Shown here piece by piece: positions 52,287 to 60,808 of a stretch of 62,318 nt of DNA. Made by a program: the position numbers and the translations under genes. The notes under the pieces are model-generated. The model did not search any database and had not been told where the DNA came from. It saw nothing but the letters and a program-made list of their open reading frames with translations. Positions within the stretch are counted from its first letter, which is position 1. Each line of letters opens with the position of its first letter. The stretch is taken from assembly GCF_030814835.1 (NCBI RefSeq), contig NZ_JAUSVS010000016.1, positions 1-62,318 on the forward strand, in the 5' to 3' direction. The stretch is from Caulobacter ginsengisoli. GTDB taxonomy: Bacteria; Pseudomonadota; Alphaproteobacteria; Caulobacterales; Caulobacteraceae.

Positions 52287-53543
52287 TCAGGCCGAGGCCG
52301 GCGCCGGATAGCGGCCCAGCTCCATCCGCGCCACGGTGCGGGCATGCACCTCGTCCGGACCGTCGGTCAGCCGGTGGATGCGGTTGTTGGCGTAGAGCTC
52401 GGCCAGGCCGAAATCGGTGGTCACCCCGGCCCCGCCATGGGCCTGGATGGCGTCGTCGATGATCTTGCAGGCGATGCGCGGGGCGGCGACCTTGATCATG
52501 GCGATCTCGCCGCGCGCCGACTTGTTGCCGGCCGTGTCCATCATCCAGGCGGCCTTCAGGCAGAGCAGCCGGCACATCTCGATATCGATGCGGGCCTCGG
52601 CGATCCGCTGCTCCCAGATCGAATGCTCGGAGAGCTGCTTGCCGAACGCCCGGCGGCTGAGCAGCCGCCTGCACATCTTCTCCAGCGCCATCTCGGCGCA
52701 GCCGATGATGCGCATGCAGTGGTGGATGCGGCCGGGGCCGAGGCGGCCCTGGGCGATCTCGAAGCCTCGGCCCTCGCCCAGCAGCAGGGCGTCCTGGACG
52801 GGGACCCGGACATTTTCCAGCAGCACCTGGCCGTGGCCGCCATGGCTGGCATGGTCGTAGCCGAATACCGGCAGCATGCGCTCGATGGTGATGCCCGGGG
52901 TGTTGGCCGGCACCAGCAGCATCGACTGCTGGCCGTAGGTGCGGGCGCTCGGATCGGTCTTGCCCATCAGGATATAGACGTCGCAGCGTGGGTGGCCGAC
53001 GCCCGAGGACCACCATTTGCGGCCGTTGATCACATAGTCGTCGCCGTCGCGGACGATGCTGGTCTGGATGTTGGAGGCGTCCGAGGAGGCCACGGCCGGC
53101 TCGGTCATCAGGAAGGCCGAGCGGATCTCGCCGTTCATCAGCGGGCGCAGCCAGCGCTCCTTCTGGGCCAGCGTGCCGTAGCGCATCAGCACTTCCATAT
53201 TGCCGGTGTCGGGCGCGGCGCAGTTGAACACCTCGCTGGCCCAGCCGATCTTGCCCAGCTGCTCGGCGATGGCGGCGAAGGTCAGGTTGCTGAGCTGCAC
53301 CCCCTCGAACTGAAAGCTGTCGTCGACATGGGTCTGGCCGCTGTGCGGCGGCATGAAGAAGTTCCAGAGGCCCGCCGCCCTGGCCTTGGCCTTCAGCTCA
53401 TCGACGATCGGCACGGCCTTCCAGCGGCTGCCCTCGGCTTCCTGCCGGTGATAGAGGGCGTCGTTGGGATAGATCTCATCGTCCAGGAACTGCTGGACCT
53501 TGCCGACCCAGTGCTTGGTCTCGTCGCTGTGCTCAAAAAACAT
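52287..53543 (-). CDS. Acyl-CoA dehydrogenase (ACAD10/11-like)
   Basis: 418 aa. It has FLMTEPAVASSDASNIQ, VINGRKWWSSGVGHPRCD, GRIHHCMRIIGCAEMALE and the C-terminal IQAHGGAGVTTDFGLAELYANNR...TDGPDEVH. These runs are typical of the ACAD11 dehydrogenase half and its bacterial homologues. It probably acts with the APH-type kinase (47866-48939) and the second ACAD. It begins the two-gene operon, 58 bp downstream of candidate operator site 6. Confidence 0.92.
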   Translation of the reverse strand: MFFEHSDETKHWVGKVQQFLDDEIYPNDALYHRQEAEGSRWKAVPIVDELKAKARAAGLWNFFMPPHSGQTHVDDSFQFEGVQLSNLTFAAIAEQLGKIGWASEVFNCAAPDTGNMEVLMRYGTLAQKERWLRPLMNGEIRSAFLMTEPAVASSDASNIQTSIVRDGDDYVINGRKWWSSGVGHPRCDVYILMGKTDPSARTYGQQSMLLVPANTPGITIERMLPVFGYDHASHGGHGQVLLENVRVPVQDALLLGEGRGFEIAQGRLGPGRIHHCMRIIGCAEMALEKMCRRLLSRRAFGKQLSEHSIWEQRIAEARIDIEMCRLLCLKAAWMMDTAGNKSARGEIAMIKVAAPRIACKIIDDAIQAHGGAGVTTDFGLAELYANNRIHRLTDGPDEVHARTVARMELGRYPAPASA

Positions 53544-53600
53544 CCCGGGCTCCCACCTGGCCGCCGCCGCTTCCCATGCGGCGGTTCTTGGTCGTCTTAT

Positions 53601-53621
53601 TTATCATGATTGTCATCATAA
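53601..53621. promoter_or_regulatory. Candidate GntR operator, site 6
   Basis: A 21-bp near-palindrome (TTATCATGA, centre TTG, TCATCATAA) matches its reverse complement at 16 of 21 positions. It lies 58 bp before the ACAD pair. Confidence 0.58.
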
Positions 53622-53641
53622 TCTAGCGGATTTGCGAAAGG

Positions 53642-53685
53642 GCGCCGCCCGCGGCCCTCTCGGAAGAGCCAGCCGCGGGCGGCGC
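53642..53685 (-). terminator. 14-bp perfect GC hairpin after thiolase gene
   Basis: GCGCCGCCCGCGGC (53642-53655) pairs perfectly with 53672-53685. It is 49 bases beyond the minus-strand stop of the thiolase gene at 53734. A short T-run (CCTTTC) follows it. Confidence 0.62.
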
Positions 53686-53733
53686 AGTCGCGACGGAACG
53701 ATTGGGAGGGCGCCCGCCGAAACCTGTGGGGGG

Positions 53734-54876
53734 TCAGGCCTCCAGGATCACCACGCCGGACAGACCCGGAGCGCCATAGACTTGGCTGTAGCCGATGCGA
53801 GCCGCCTCGACCTGGCGGTCCTCGGCCCGGCCGCGCAGCTGCTGGACGTTCTCGTAGACCTGGCGCAGGCCCGAGGCGCCGATCGGCTCGCCGCAGGCCA
53901 GGCAGCCGCCGTCGGTGTTGACCGGCAGCCGGCCGCCCAACTTCGTGGCGCCTTCGGCCAGCCACTGCTCCTGCTCGCCGTCGGCGCAGAAGCCGTTCTC
54001 GGCCATGTGCATGATCTCGGCCCCGGACTCGGTGTCCTGCAACTGGGCGACATCGACGTCCTTGGGCTCCAGTTGGGCCATCTCGTAGGCCGCCTTGGAG
54101 GCGGTCTGGGTGGGCGAAGGGCCACGGGTGATGTTCAGCGACGGCGCGAACACCTCGAAGGAGCCTTCGCCGCGGGTGCGCACCGCCGCCCCTCGGATCT
54201 TGGGACCCTTGAGGCCCAGCTCGCGCATCTTGCGGTCCGAGGCCAGGATCAGCGCCGCCCCGCCCTCGGCCGGCGAGCAGAACATGAACTTGGTCAGCGG
54301 GTCGGACAGCATCTGCGAGCTCATGATGGTCTCGAAGTCCACCGGCGTGCGGCGCCAGGCATGCGGGGCCAGGGCCCCGTTCTGGTAGGCCTTCTCGGCC
54401 ACCAGCCCCAGGGAGCGGGGGGTGATGCCGTGCAGGTCCATGTAGCGGGTGATCTTGTTGGCGAAGAACTGGGTGGTCAGCATCATGCCGACCTGGCCGT
54501 ACCAGCGCGGCAGGCCCGAGGCCTCCGGGTCGGCGTTGAACGCCCCGCGCGGATGCTTGTCGAAGCCCAGCACCACCCCGATGTCGAACTCACCGGACTT
54601 CACCGCCCAGTAGCCCGACAGCAGCGCCGAGCCGCCGGTGGCGCAGCCGTTGGCGATGTTGATGAACTGCACCCCGGTCAGGCCCAGCCGGGGCAGGGCC
54701 GCGTCGGCATTGCCGGCCGCGGCCGAGCCTCCGAAGGCGAACTGGATGTCTTCCCAGGCCAGCCCGGCGTCGGCCAGGGCCTGGCGGACGGCGAACACGC
54801 CCTGGTCCAGGCCGCTCATCTCGTCATGGCGGCCGAAGGGGTGGATGCCGGCCCCGATGATGTGGACGTCAGTCAT
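53734..54876 (-). CDS. Thiolase-family protein (SCPx-like) with Cys78
   Basis: 380 aa. The nucleophile region reads FINIANGCATGGSALL, so the acyl-accepting Cys78 is kept, unlike in the thiolase-like protein at 37314. The C-terminal motif is NTDGGCLACGEPIGASG, in which the usual G-H-P His is Glu. It probably performs thiolytic or decarboxylative C-C chemistry on an acyl-CoA, in complex with the OB-fold protein encoded 9 bp upstream. Confidence 0.9.
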   Translation of the reverse strand: MTDVHIIGAGIHPFGRHDEMSGLDQGVFAVRQALADAGLAWEDIQFAFGGSAAAGNADAALPRLGLTGVQFINIANGCATGGSALLSGYWAVKSGEFDIGVVLGFDKHPRGAFNADPEASGLPRWYGQVGMMLTTQFFANKITRYMDLHGITPRSLGLVAEKAYQNGALAPHAWRRTPVDFETIMSSQMLSDPLTKFMFCSPAEGGAALILASDRKMRELGLKGPKIRGAAVRTRGEGSFEVFAPSLNITRGPSPTQTASKAAYEMAQLEPKDVDVAQLQDTESGAEIMHMAENGFCADGEQEQWLAEGATKLGGRLPVNTDGGCLACGEPIGASGLRQVYENVQQLRGRAEDRQVEAARIGYSQVYGAPGLSGVVILEA

Positions 54877-54885
54877 GGCTTTCTC

Positions 54886-55299
54886 TCAGGCAGCGGGGCG
54901 GAAGACGTAGCTGGTGACGGTCTCGCCCCCGGCCAGGGCGAAGGGGGCCAGGGCCAGGCGCATGGGCAGGCCCACCCGCAGGGCGGCGAAGTCGTCGACC
55001 TCGAGCCTGGACTCGACGATCACCTCACCGGGCAGCTCGACATAGCCGATGGCGAAGGGCCGGAAGCTGGCCTCGTCGTCGGCCCCGGCATAGGGCGGCG
55101 ACTTGGGCCGGAAGCGTTGCACGGTGAACGACCAGAGCGTGCCCTCGGCGGAAAGGCGCACGGGGTCATAGAGCCGGCCCTCGGGACCGGCGGGCATGGG
55201 GAAGACGGTGATTCCGTCGCGTTTGCGCCGCCCGCCGATCAGGCGCGGGGCGCCGTCGACGACCTCGAACAGGCCTTCGGCGATGGGGGTCTCACCCAT
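54886..55299 (-). CDS. OB-fold (DUF35-like) thiolase partner without zinc ribbon
   Basis: 137 aa. The OB domain is recognisable: GTLWSFTVQRFRPKSPPYAG, RPFAIGYVELPGEVIVESRLE. The N-terminal part that normally carries four Cys reads LIGGRRKRDGITVFPMPAG and the whole protein has no Cys, so the zinc ribbon is lost. GAGGAG precedes the ATG at 55299. It is divergent from the F420 operon and 50 bp from the perfect 18-bp palindrome. Confidence 0.85.
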   Translation of the reverse strand: MGETPIAEGLFEVVDGAPRLIGGRRKRDGITVFPMPAGPEGRLYDPVRLSAEGTLWSFTVQRFRPKSPPYAGADDEASFRPFAIGYVELPGEVIVESRLEVDDFAALRVGLPMRLALAPFALAGGETVTSYVFRPAA

Positions 55300-55348
55300 G
55301 GTCTCCTCCTCGAATCCCGGCTTCGGAGCCGATGTCATTTTGCATAGT

Positions 55349-55366
55349 TGATCATAATTATGATCA
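55349..55366. promoter_or_regulatory. Candidate GntR operator, site 7 (shared with F420 operon)
   Basis: TGATCATAATTATGATCA is a perfect 18-bp palindrome, the longest of the seven sites. It lies between the thiolase/OB operon (start 55299, minus) and the F420 operon (start 55445, plus). Both promoters could be controlled from it. Confidence 0.75.
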
Positions 55367-55444
55367 GAGTCTATAGTCATCCGACAGAAGGCGGGAGGAA
55401 ACCCGCGCGACCGCTTTTTGGCGGGTCTGGGACAAGGGGAGAGC

Positions 55445-56875
55445 GTGGCGAGTATCGCAATTCTTGGCGGCACGGGGGCCCTGGGTTCGGCCCTGGCCAT
55501 GCGTCTGGCCCGGGCGGGCTGGACCGTGGTGGTCGGCTCGCGTGACGCCGCCAAGGCCCGGGACGCCGCCGCCGGCCTCGCCGCCCTCTATCCGGACATC
55601 GCCATCAGCGGCGCCGGCCTCGCTGAAGCCGCCGCGCGCGCCGAGATCTGCGTGCTGGCCGTGCCCTACGCCGCCCATGCCGAGACTCTGGCCCAGGTCC
55701 GCGAGGCCGTGGCCGGCAAGATATTCGTCGACACCACCGTCCCCCTGCGCCCGCCCAAGGTCGGCACGGTCCAGCTGCCCGCCGCCGGCGCCGCCGCGGT
55801 CGAGGCGGCCCAGGCCCTGGGCGAGACGGTGCGGGTGGTCTCGGCCCTGCAGACCATCGGGGCCGAGAAGCTGGCCGCGGGCGGGGCGATCGACGCCGAT
55901 GTGCTGGTCGCCGCCGACGACGCCGAGGCGGCCGAGACAGTGCGGGCCCTGCTGGCCGACATCGGCCTGCGCAGTTGGCATGTCGGGCCCCTGGCCAATT
56001 CCGCCGCCGCCGAGGCGATGACCTCGCTGATCATCCAGATCAACCGCCGCTACAAAATCAACCAGGCCGGCATCCGCATCACCGGCAAGCCCAAGGACGC
56101 CCCCGTCACGGCGATGGGCCTGAGCGTGCGGCCGGTGCCGGGCCTGCCCCACATCGCCCCCGGAGACGATCTGGCCGTCCTGATCGGCGAGGCCATCATC
56201 GCCGGCGGCGTCGAACTGGCCGAGGGCGATGTCGTCGTGGTCGCCCAGAAGATCGTCTCCAAGGCCGAGGGTCGGACCGTCCGCCTGGCCGCCGTGACGC
56301 CCGGCGCCGAAGCCATCGCCGACGCCGAGCGAACCGGCCGGGATGCGGCGATGGTCGAACTGATCCGGGCCGAATCCAGCGAGGTCATGCGGGTGACGCC
56401 TGGCGTGGTCATCGCCCGCCATCGCCTCGGCCACGTGGCCGCCAACGCCGGCATCGACCAGTCCAATGTCGCCCATGACGAGGGCGAGACCGCCCTGCTC
56501 TGGCCCGTCGATCCCGACCACAGCGCCGCCGTCCTGCGCGAGGCGCTGCAGCGGCGTTTTGGCGTTCGACTGGCGGTGGTCATCAGCGACAGCCTGGGCC
56601 GGGCCTGGCGGATGGGCACGACGGGAACCGCCATCGGCGTCTCGGGCCTCAAACCCCTGCGCGACCGGCGCGGCGAGAGCGACCTGTTCGGCCGGGTGCT
56701 GCAGGCTACCGTCACCGGCGTCGCCGACGAGATCGCCGCCGCCGCCTCGCTGGTGATCGGCGAGGCCGCCGAGGGCGTGCCCGTCGCCGTCGTCAGCGGC
56801 GCGACCTATGAGCCGGCGGAAAACCAGGGGATCGGCGAGATCCTGCGCCCCCTCGACCAGGACCTGTTCCGATGA
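55445..56875 (+). CDS. Fused F420:NADP oxidoreductase (NpdG) and F420:gamma-glutamyl ligase (CofE)
   Basis: 476 aa. Residues 1 to about 215 form an NADPH-F420 reductase: IAILGGTGALGSALAMRLA (GGTGxxG), IFVDTTVPL and SALQTIGAEKLA. Residues about 225-476 form CofE: MGLSVRPVPGLPHIAPGDD, VVVAQKIVSKAEGR, GVVIARHRLGHVAANAGID and VSGATYE. The first half passes hydride between F420 and NADP; the second adds glutamates to F420-0. The GTG at 55445 has AAGGGGAG just upstream, and the TTG at 55418 is rejected. No dehydro-F420 reductase domain is fused. Confidence 0.92.
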   Translation: MASIAILGGTGALGSALAMRLARAGWTVVVGSRDAAKARDAAAGLAALYPDIAISGAGLAEAAARAEICVLAVPYAAHAETLAQVREAVAGKIFVDTTVPLRPPKVGTVQLPAAGAAAVEAAQALGETVRVVSALQTIGAEKLAAGGAIDADVLVAADDAEAAETVRALLADIGLRSWHVGPLANSAAAEAMTSLIIQINRRYKINQAGIRITGKPKDAPVTAMGLSVRPVPGLPHIAPGDDLAVLIGEAIIAGGVELAEGDVVVVAQKIVSKAEGRTVRLAAVTPGAEAIADAERTGRDAAMVELIRAESSEVMRVTPGVVIARHRLGHVAANAGIDQSNVAHDEGETALLWPVDPDHSAAVLREALQRRFGVRLAVVISDSLGRAWRMGTTGTAIGVSGLKPLRDRRGESDLFGRVLQATVTGVADEIAAAASLVIGEAAEGVPVAVVSGATYEPAENQGIGEILRPLDQDLFR

Positions 56876-56885
56876 GCGTCCTCCG

Positions 56886-57842
56886 ATGAGCGTTTTGGCC
56901 CTCTGCGGCGGCGTCGGCGGCGCCAAGCTGGCCTTCGGGCTGGCGGCCGAGGCGGCCGACCTGACCATCGCGGTCAATACCGGCGATGACTTCGAGCATC
57001 TGGGCCTGACCGTCTGCCCGGACATCGACACCGTCCTCTACACCCTGTCGGACCTGGCCGACCGCGAGCGCGGCTGGGGCCTGGCCGGCGAGACCTGGGG
57101 CTTCATGGCGGCCCTGGCGCGGCTGGGCGGCGAGACCTGGTTCCAGCTGGGCGACCACGACCTGGCCACCCATGTCGAGCGCACCCGGCGCCTGGCGGCC
57201 GGCGACAGCCTGTCGGCGGTGACGGCGCATCTGGCCCGGGCCCTGGGCCTGAAGCCCGGCATCGTGCCGATGAGCGACCAGCCGGTGCGCACCCACCTCC
57301 TCACCGACACGGGCGAGCTGGCCTTCCAGCCCTATTTCGTCCGCGAGCGCTGCGCCCCGGTGGTGCGCCGGGTCCGCTACCAGGGCGCCGCCACGGCCGC
57401 CCCCTCCCCCGGCTTCGCCGCCGCCCTGGCCCGGCCGGACCTGACGGCCATCGTGATCTGCCCGTCCAACCCCTATCTCAGCATCGATCCGATCCTGGCC
57501 GTCCCCGGGGTCCGCGAGGCCCTGCAACACGCCGCCGCCCCCATCGTCGCGGTCTCGCCCATCGTCGCCGGCCAGGCGCTGAAAGGCCCGGCCGCCAAGC
57601 TGATGGCCGAGCTGGGCGTCGAACCCGGCGTCGAAGCCGTGGCCCGCCACTATGCCGGGCTGATCGATGGCCTGGTCGTCGACACGGCTGACGCCGGCGC
57701 CGTCCCGACGATCGAGGCCCTGGGCGTGCGGGCCCTGGCCGTCCCCTCGGTCATGCGGAGCGACGACGACCGCCGCCGCCTGGCCCGCGACGCCCTGGCC
57801 TTCGCGGCCACCCTGAGCCAATCGCGGGCGAGGGCGGGATGA
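56886..57842 (+). CDS. cofD: F420 biosynthesis: phospho-lactate/enolpyruvate transferase CofD
   Basis: 318 aa. It joins the activated three-carbon acid to the deazaflavin FO to make F420-0 (or the dehydro form). It has the CofD pattern ALCGGVGGAKLAFGL, VNTGDDFEHLGL, CPDIDTVLYTL, GDHDLATH and CPSNPYLSIDPIL. The ATG at 56886 follows a tandem repeat of CCGATGAGCGT (56869 and 56883), the first copy of which holds a dead-end ATG. The stop overlaps cofC by 4 bp. Confidence 0.94.
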   Translation: MSVLALCGGVGGAKLAFGLAAEAADLTIAVNTGDDFEHLGLTVCPDIDTVLYTLSDLADRERGWGLAGETWGFMAALARLGGETWFQLGDHDLATHVERTRRLAAGDSLSAVTAHLARALGLKPGIVPMSDQPVRTHLLTDTGELAFQPYFVRERCAPVVRRVRYQGAATAAPSPGFAAALARPDLTAIVICPSNPYLSIDPILAVPGVREALQHAAAPIVAVSPIVAGQALKGPAAKLMAELGVEPGVEAVARHYAGLIDGLVVDTADAGAVPTIEALGVRALAVPSVMRSDDDRRRLARDALAFAATLSQSRARAG

Positions 57843-58474
57843 GCGTCGCCCTGGTCATCGCCGTCCGGGGCGGCCCGCTGGCCAAGTCGCGCTGCGCCGG
57901 GGTGCTGAGCCGCCGCGACCGCCAGGCCCTGGTGGCGGCCATGCTGGAGGACATGCTCGAGGCCGCCACGGCCGTCGGGGCGGTCACCGTCATCACCCCG
58001 ACCCTGGAGCTGGCCGACCTGGCCGCCCATCACGGCGCGCGGACCCTGCTCGAGCATCAGCCCTTCGGCCTGAACGCCGCCTTCGCCGCCGGCCGGCGGG
58101 CGCAGGCATCCGACACGCCGGTGCTGCTGCTGCCGGGCGACCTGCCGCTGATCGGTTCCGAAGACCTGGAGCAAGCCGTCCAGGCCATCCATGGCGGCGC
58201 GGTGGTTCTGGCCCCCTCGCGCGCCGACGACGGCACCGGCGCCATCGGTCTGCCCGCCGGCGTCGAGCTGCCGCTGATGTTCGGACCCGACAGCTTCCGG
58301 CGGCACCTGGCGGCGGCGCGGGCTGCCGATCGCCCCCTGCACATCATCGAGTCCGGACCGCTGGGCCTGGACATCGACCGCCCCGAGGACCTGGAGCGCC
58401 TGCTCCAGGCGGGCGCCACCCGCAGCGCCGCCGTCCTGCGCCGGGCCCTCGTTCCGCTGGAGGCCACCGCATGA
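57839..58474 (+). CDS. cofC: F420 biosynthesis: guanylyltransferase CofC
   Basis: 211 aa. It couples a phospho-acid (2-phospholactate, phosphoenolpyruvate or 3-phosphoglycerate) to GTP. It shows ALVIAVRGGPLAKSRCAGVLSRRDRQALVAAMLEDML and LLLPGDLPLIGSEDLEQAV, and ends with GLDIDRPEDLERLL. The donor acid cannot be told by eye. It overlaps cofD and fbiC by 4 bp each. Confidence 0.92.
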   Translation: MSVALVIAVRGGPLAKSRCAGVLSRRDRQALVAAMLEDMLEAATAVGAVTVITPTLELADLAAHHGARTLLEHQPFGLNAAFAAGRRAQASDTPVLLLPGDLPLIGSEDLEQAVQAIHGGAVVLAPSRADDGTGAIGLPAGVELPLMFGPDSFRRHLAAARAADRPLHIIESGPLGLDIDRPEDLERLLQAGATRSAAVLRRALVPLEATA

Positions 58475-60807
58475 TCCCCACCCTGACGCCGGCCCAAGCC
58501 CACTTGCGGCAGTACCTGCTGGACGCCCCGCTGGACCAGCTCACCGCCCGGGCCCGCGCCGTGCGCGACGAAGCGTTCGGCGGCCTCACGACCTATTCGC
58601 GCAAGGTGTTCATCCCGCTCACCCAGCTCTGCCGCGATGTCTGCCACTACTGCACCTTCGCCAAGGCCCCGCGCGGCGTGGCCAAACCCTACCTGACCCC
58701 CGACGAGGTGCTGGGCATCGCCCGGCGCGGCGCGGCGGCCGGCTGCAAGGAGGCGCTGTTTACCCTCGGCGACAAGCCCGAGCTGCGCTACCCCGCCGCC
58801 CGCGCCGCCCTGGCGGACCTGGGGTTCGACACCACCCTGGCCTATCTGGAGCATGTCGCCGGACGGGTGCTGCGCGAGACGGGCCTCTTGCCCCACATCA
58901 ACGCCGGCATTCTCACGGCCGAGGACTATCGGCGGCTGCGCCCGGTCTCCGCCTCCATGGGCCTGATGCTGGAAAGCGCCTCGGAGCGGCTCTGCGCCAG
59001 GGGCGGTCCGCACCACGGCTCGCCCGACAAGGTCCCCGCCGTGCGGCTGACCTCCATCGCCGCGGCCGGCGAGGCGGGCGTCCCCTTCACCAGCGGCCTG
59101 TTGATCGGCATCGGCGAGACCCGCACTGAACGGCTGGACGGCCTCTTCGCCCTGCAGGCCCTGCACGCGCGGCACGGCCACCTGCAGGAAGTCATCATCC
59201 AGAACTTCCGCGCCAAGCCCGGCACCCGCATGGCCGATGCGCCGGAGCCGGGCGAAGAGGAGCTGGTCTGGACCATCGCCGCGGCCCGGCTGATCCTCGA
59301 CCCCAGCGTCGGGGTCCAGGCGCCGCCCAACCTCAACCCTGGCCGCACGGCCGCCCTGATCGAGGCCGGCCTCAACGACTGGGGCGGCATCTCGCCGGTC
59401 ACCCTCGACCACGTGAACCCCGAAGCCCCCTGGCCCGAAATCGAGACCCTGCGCGCCGAATGCGTCGCCGAGGGCCATGACCTGGCCGAGCGGCTGGCCA
59501 TCTGGCCCCTGCAGCTGTCGCAGCCCGACCGCTGGCTCGACCGCGCCGTTCGCGGCCCGGCCATGGCCCTGTCGGACTCGCTGAGCCTGGCGCGCGACGA
59601 GGCCTGGTCGCCCGGCCTGCCCCTGGCGGCGCCCGGTTTGATTGCCCAGCCATTGGGCCCGCAGCCGCTGTCGCCGCGCCGGTCCTCGCCGGCCCTGGAT
59701 CGCTGTTTGGCCAGGGTGCTGGCCGGCGCCGAGCCCGATCCGGCCGACCTCACCGCCCTGTTCGCCGCCCGGGGCGAGGCCGCCCGCGAGGTGGTCGCCG
59801 CCGCCGACGACCTGCGCCGGTCGGTCAAGGGCGAGACGGTGACCTACGTGGTCAACCGCAACATCAACTACACCAACATCTGCAGCTTCAGCTGCAGCTT
59901 CTGCGCCTTCTCCAAGACCTCCAGCAAGGGCGGCCACCGCGACCGGCCCTACAACCTGCCGCTGGAGGAGATCGCCGGCCGGGTGCGCGAGGCCTGGGAC
60001 CGGGGCGCCACCGAGGTCTGCCTGCAGGGCGGCATCCATCCCAGCTATACGGGCCGCACCTATCTCGACATCTGCCGGGCGGTGAAGCGGGCGGTCCCCG
60101 GCATGCATGTCCACGCCTTCTCGCCGCTGGAGATCGCCCACGGGGCCAGGACCCTGGACCTCACCTGGTCCGAGCTCCTGGAAATGCTGCAGGACGAGGG
60201 CCTGGGCTCCCTTCCCGGCACCGCCGCCGAGATTCTCGACGACGAGGTCCGCTCGGTGATCTGCCCGGACAAGCTGAACACCGCCGACTGGCTGGGGGTG
60301 ATCGAGGCGGCCCACCGGCTGGGGCTGCGCACCACGGCCACCATCATGTTCGGCCATATGGACGCCCCCCGGCACTGGGCGACCCACCTGCTGGCCATCC
60401 GCCGGCTGCAGGCCAGGACCGGCGGCTTCACCGAGTTCGTGCCCCTGCCCTTCGTCCATATGCAGTCGCCCATCTATGTGCGGGGTGGGGCGCGGCGGGG
60501 TCCGACCTGGCGCGAGACGGTGCTGATGCACGCCATCGCCCGCATCGCCCTGCACGGCCAGATCGACAACATCCAGGCCTCCTGGGTCAAGCTGGGCCTG
60601 GACGGCGCGACCGCTCTGCTGGGGGCCGGGGTCAACGACCTGGGCGGGGTGCTGATGAACGAGTCGATCAGCCGGGCGGCCGGCTCGGCCCACGGTCAGG
60701 AACTGCAGGCCGCAACCCTGGAGGCCGCCGTGCTCGCCACCGGACGCCAGCCCCGGCGGCGCACCACCCTCTACGGCGCGCCGGGCCGCCTGCTGCAAGC
60801 GGTCTGA
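58471..60807 (+). CDS. fbiC: F420 biosynthesis: FO synthase, fused CofG-CofH (FbiC)
   Basis: 778 aa, two radical-SAM halves that make the deazaflavin FO from tyrosine and a ribityl-diaminouracil. The N-terminal CofG half has its cluster motif at C54, C58 and C61 (CRDVCHYC). The CofH half begins near residue 440, with C471, C475 and C478 (CSFSCSFC). Later runs such as VCLQGGIHPSYTG and FVPLPFVHM are typical CofH. Fused FbiC is the actinobacterial arrangement; archaea and many other bacteria use two genes. Confidence 0.95.
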   Translation: MIPTLTPAQAHLRQYLLDAPLDQLTARARAVRDEAFGGLTTYSRKVFIPLTQLCRDVCHYCTFAKAPRGVAKPYLTPDEVLGIARRGAAAGCKEALFTLGDKPELRYPAARAALADLGFDTTLAYLEHVAGRVLRETGLLPHINAGILTAEDYRRLRPVSASMGLMLESASERLCARGGPHHGSPDKVPAVRLTSIAAAGEAGVPFTSGLLIGIGETRTERLDGLFALQALHARHGHLQEVIIQNFRAKPGTRMADAPEPGEEELVWTIAAARLILDPSVGVQAPPNLNPGRTAALIEAGLNDWGGISPVTLDHVNPEAPWPEIETLRAECVAEGHDLAERLAIWPLQLSQPDRWLDRAVRGPAMALSDSLSLARDEAWSPGLPLAAPGLIAQPLGPQPLSPRRSSPALDRCLARVLAGAEPDPADLTALFAARGEAAREVVAAADDLRRSVKGETVTYVVNRNINYTNICSFSCSFCAFSKTSSKGGHRDRPYNLPLEEIAGRVREAWDRGATEVCLQGGIHPSYTGRTYLDICRAVKRAVPGMHVHAFSPLEIAHGARTLDLTWSELLEMLQDEGLGSLPGTAAEILDDEVRSVICPDKLNTADWLGVIEAAHRLGLRTTATIMFGHMDAPRHWATHLLAIRRLQARTGGFTEFVPLPFVHMQSPIYVRGGARRGPTWRETVLMHAIARIALHGQIDNIQASWVKLGLDGATALLGAGVNDLGGVLMNESISRAAGSAHGQELQAATLEAAVLATGRQPRRRTTLYGAPGRLLQAV

Positions 60808-60808
60808 C

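Noticed and set aside
55418..55444. TTG start for the NpdG-CofE gene
   Set aside because: The GTG at 55445 has AAGGGGAG directly upstream and begins the Rossmann strand in the normal place.
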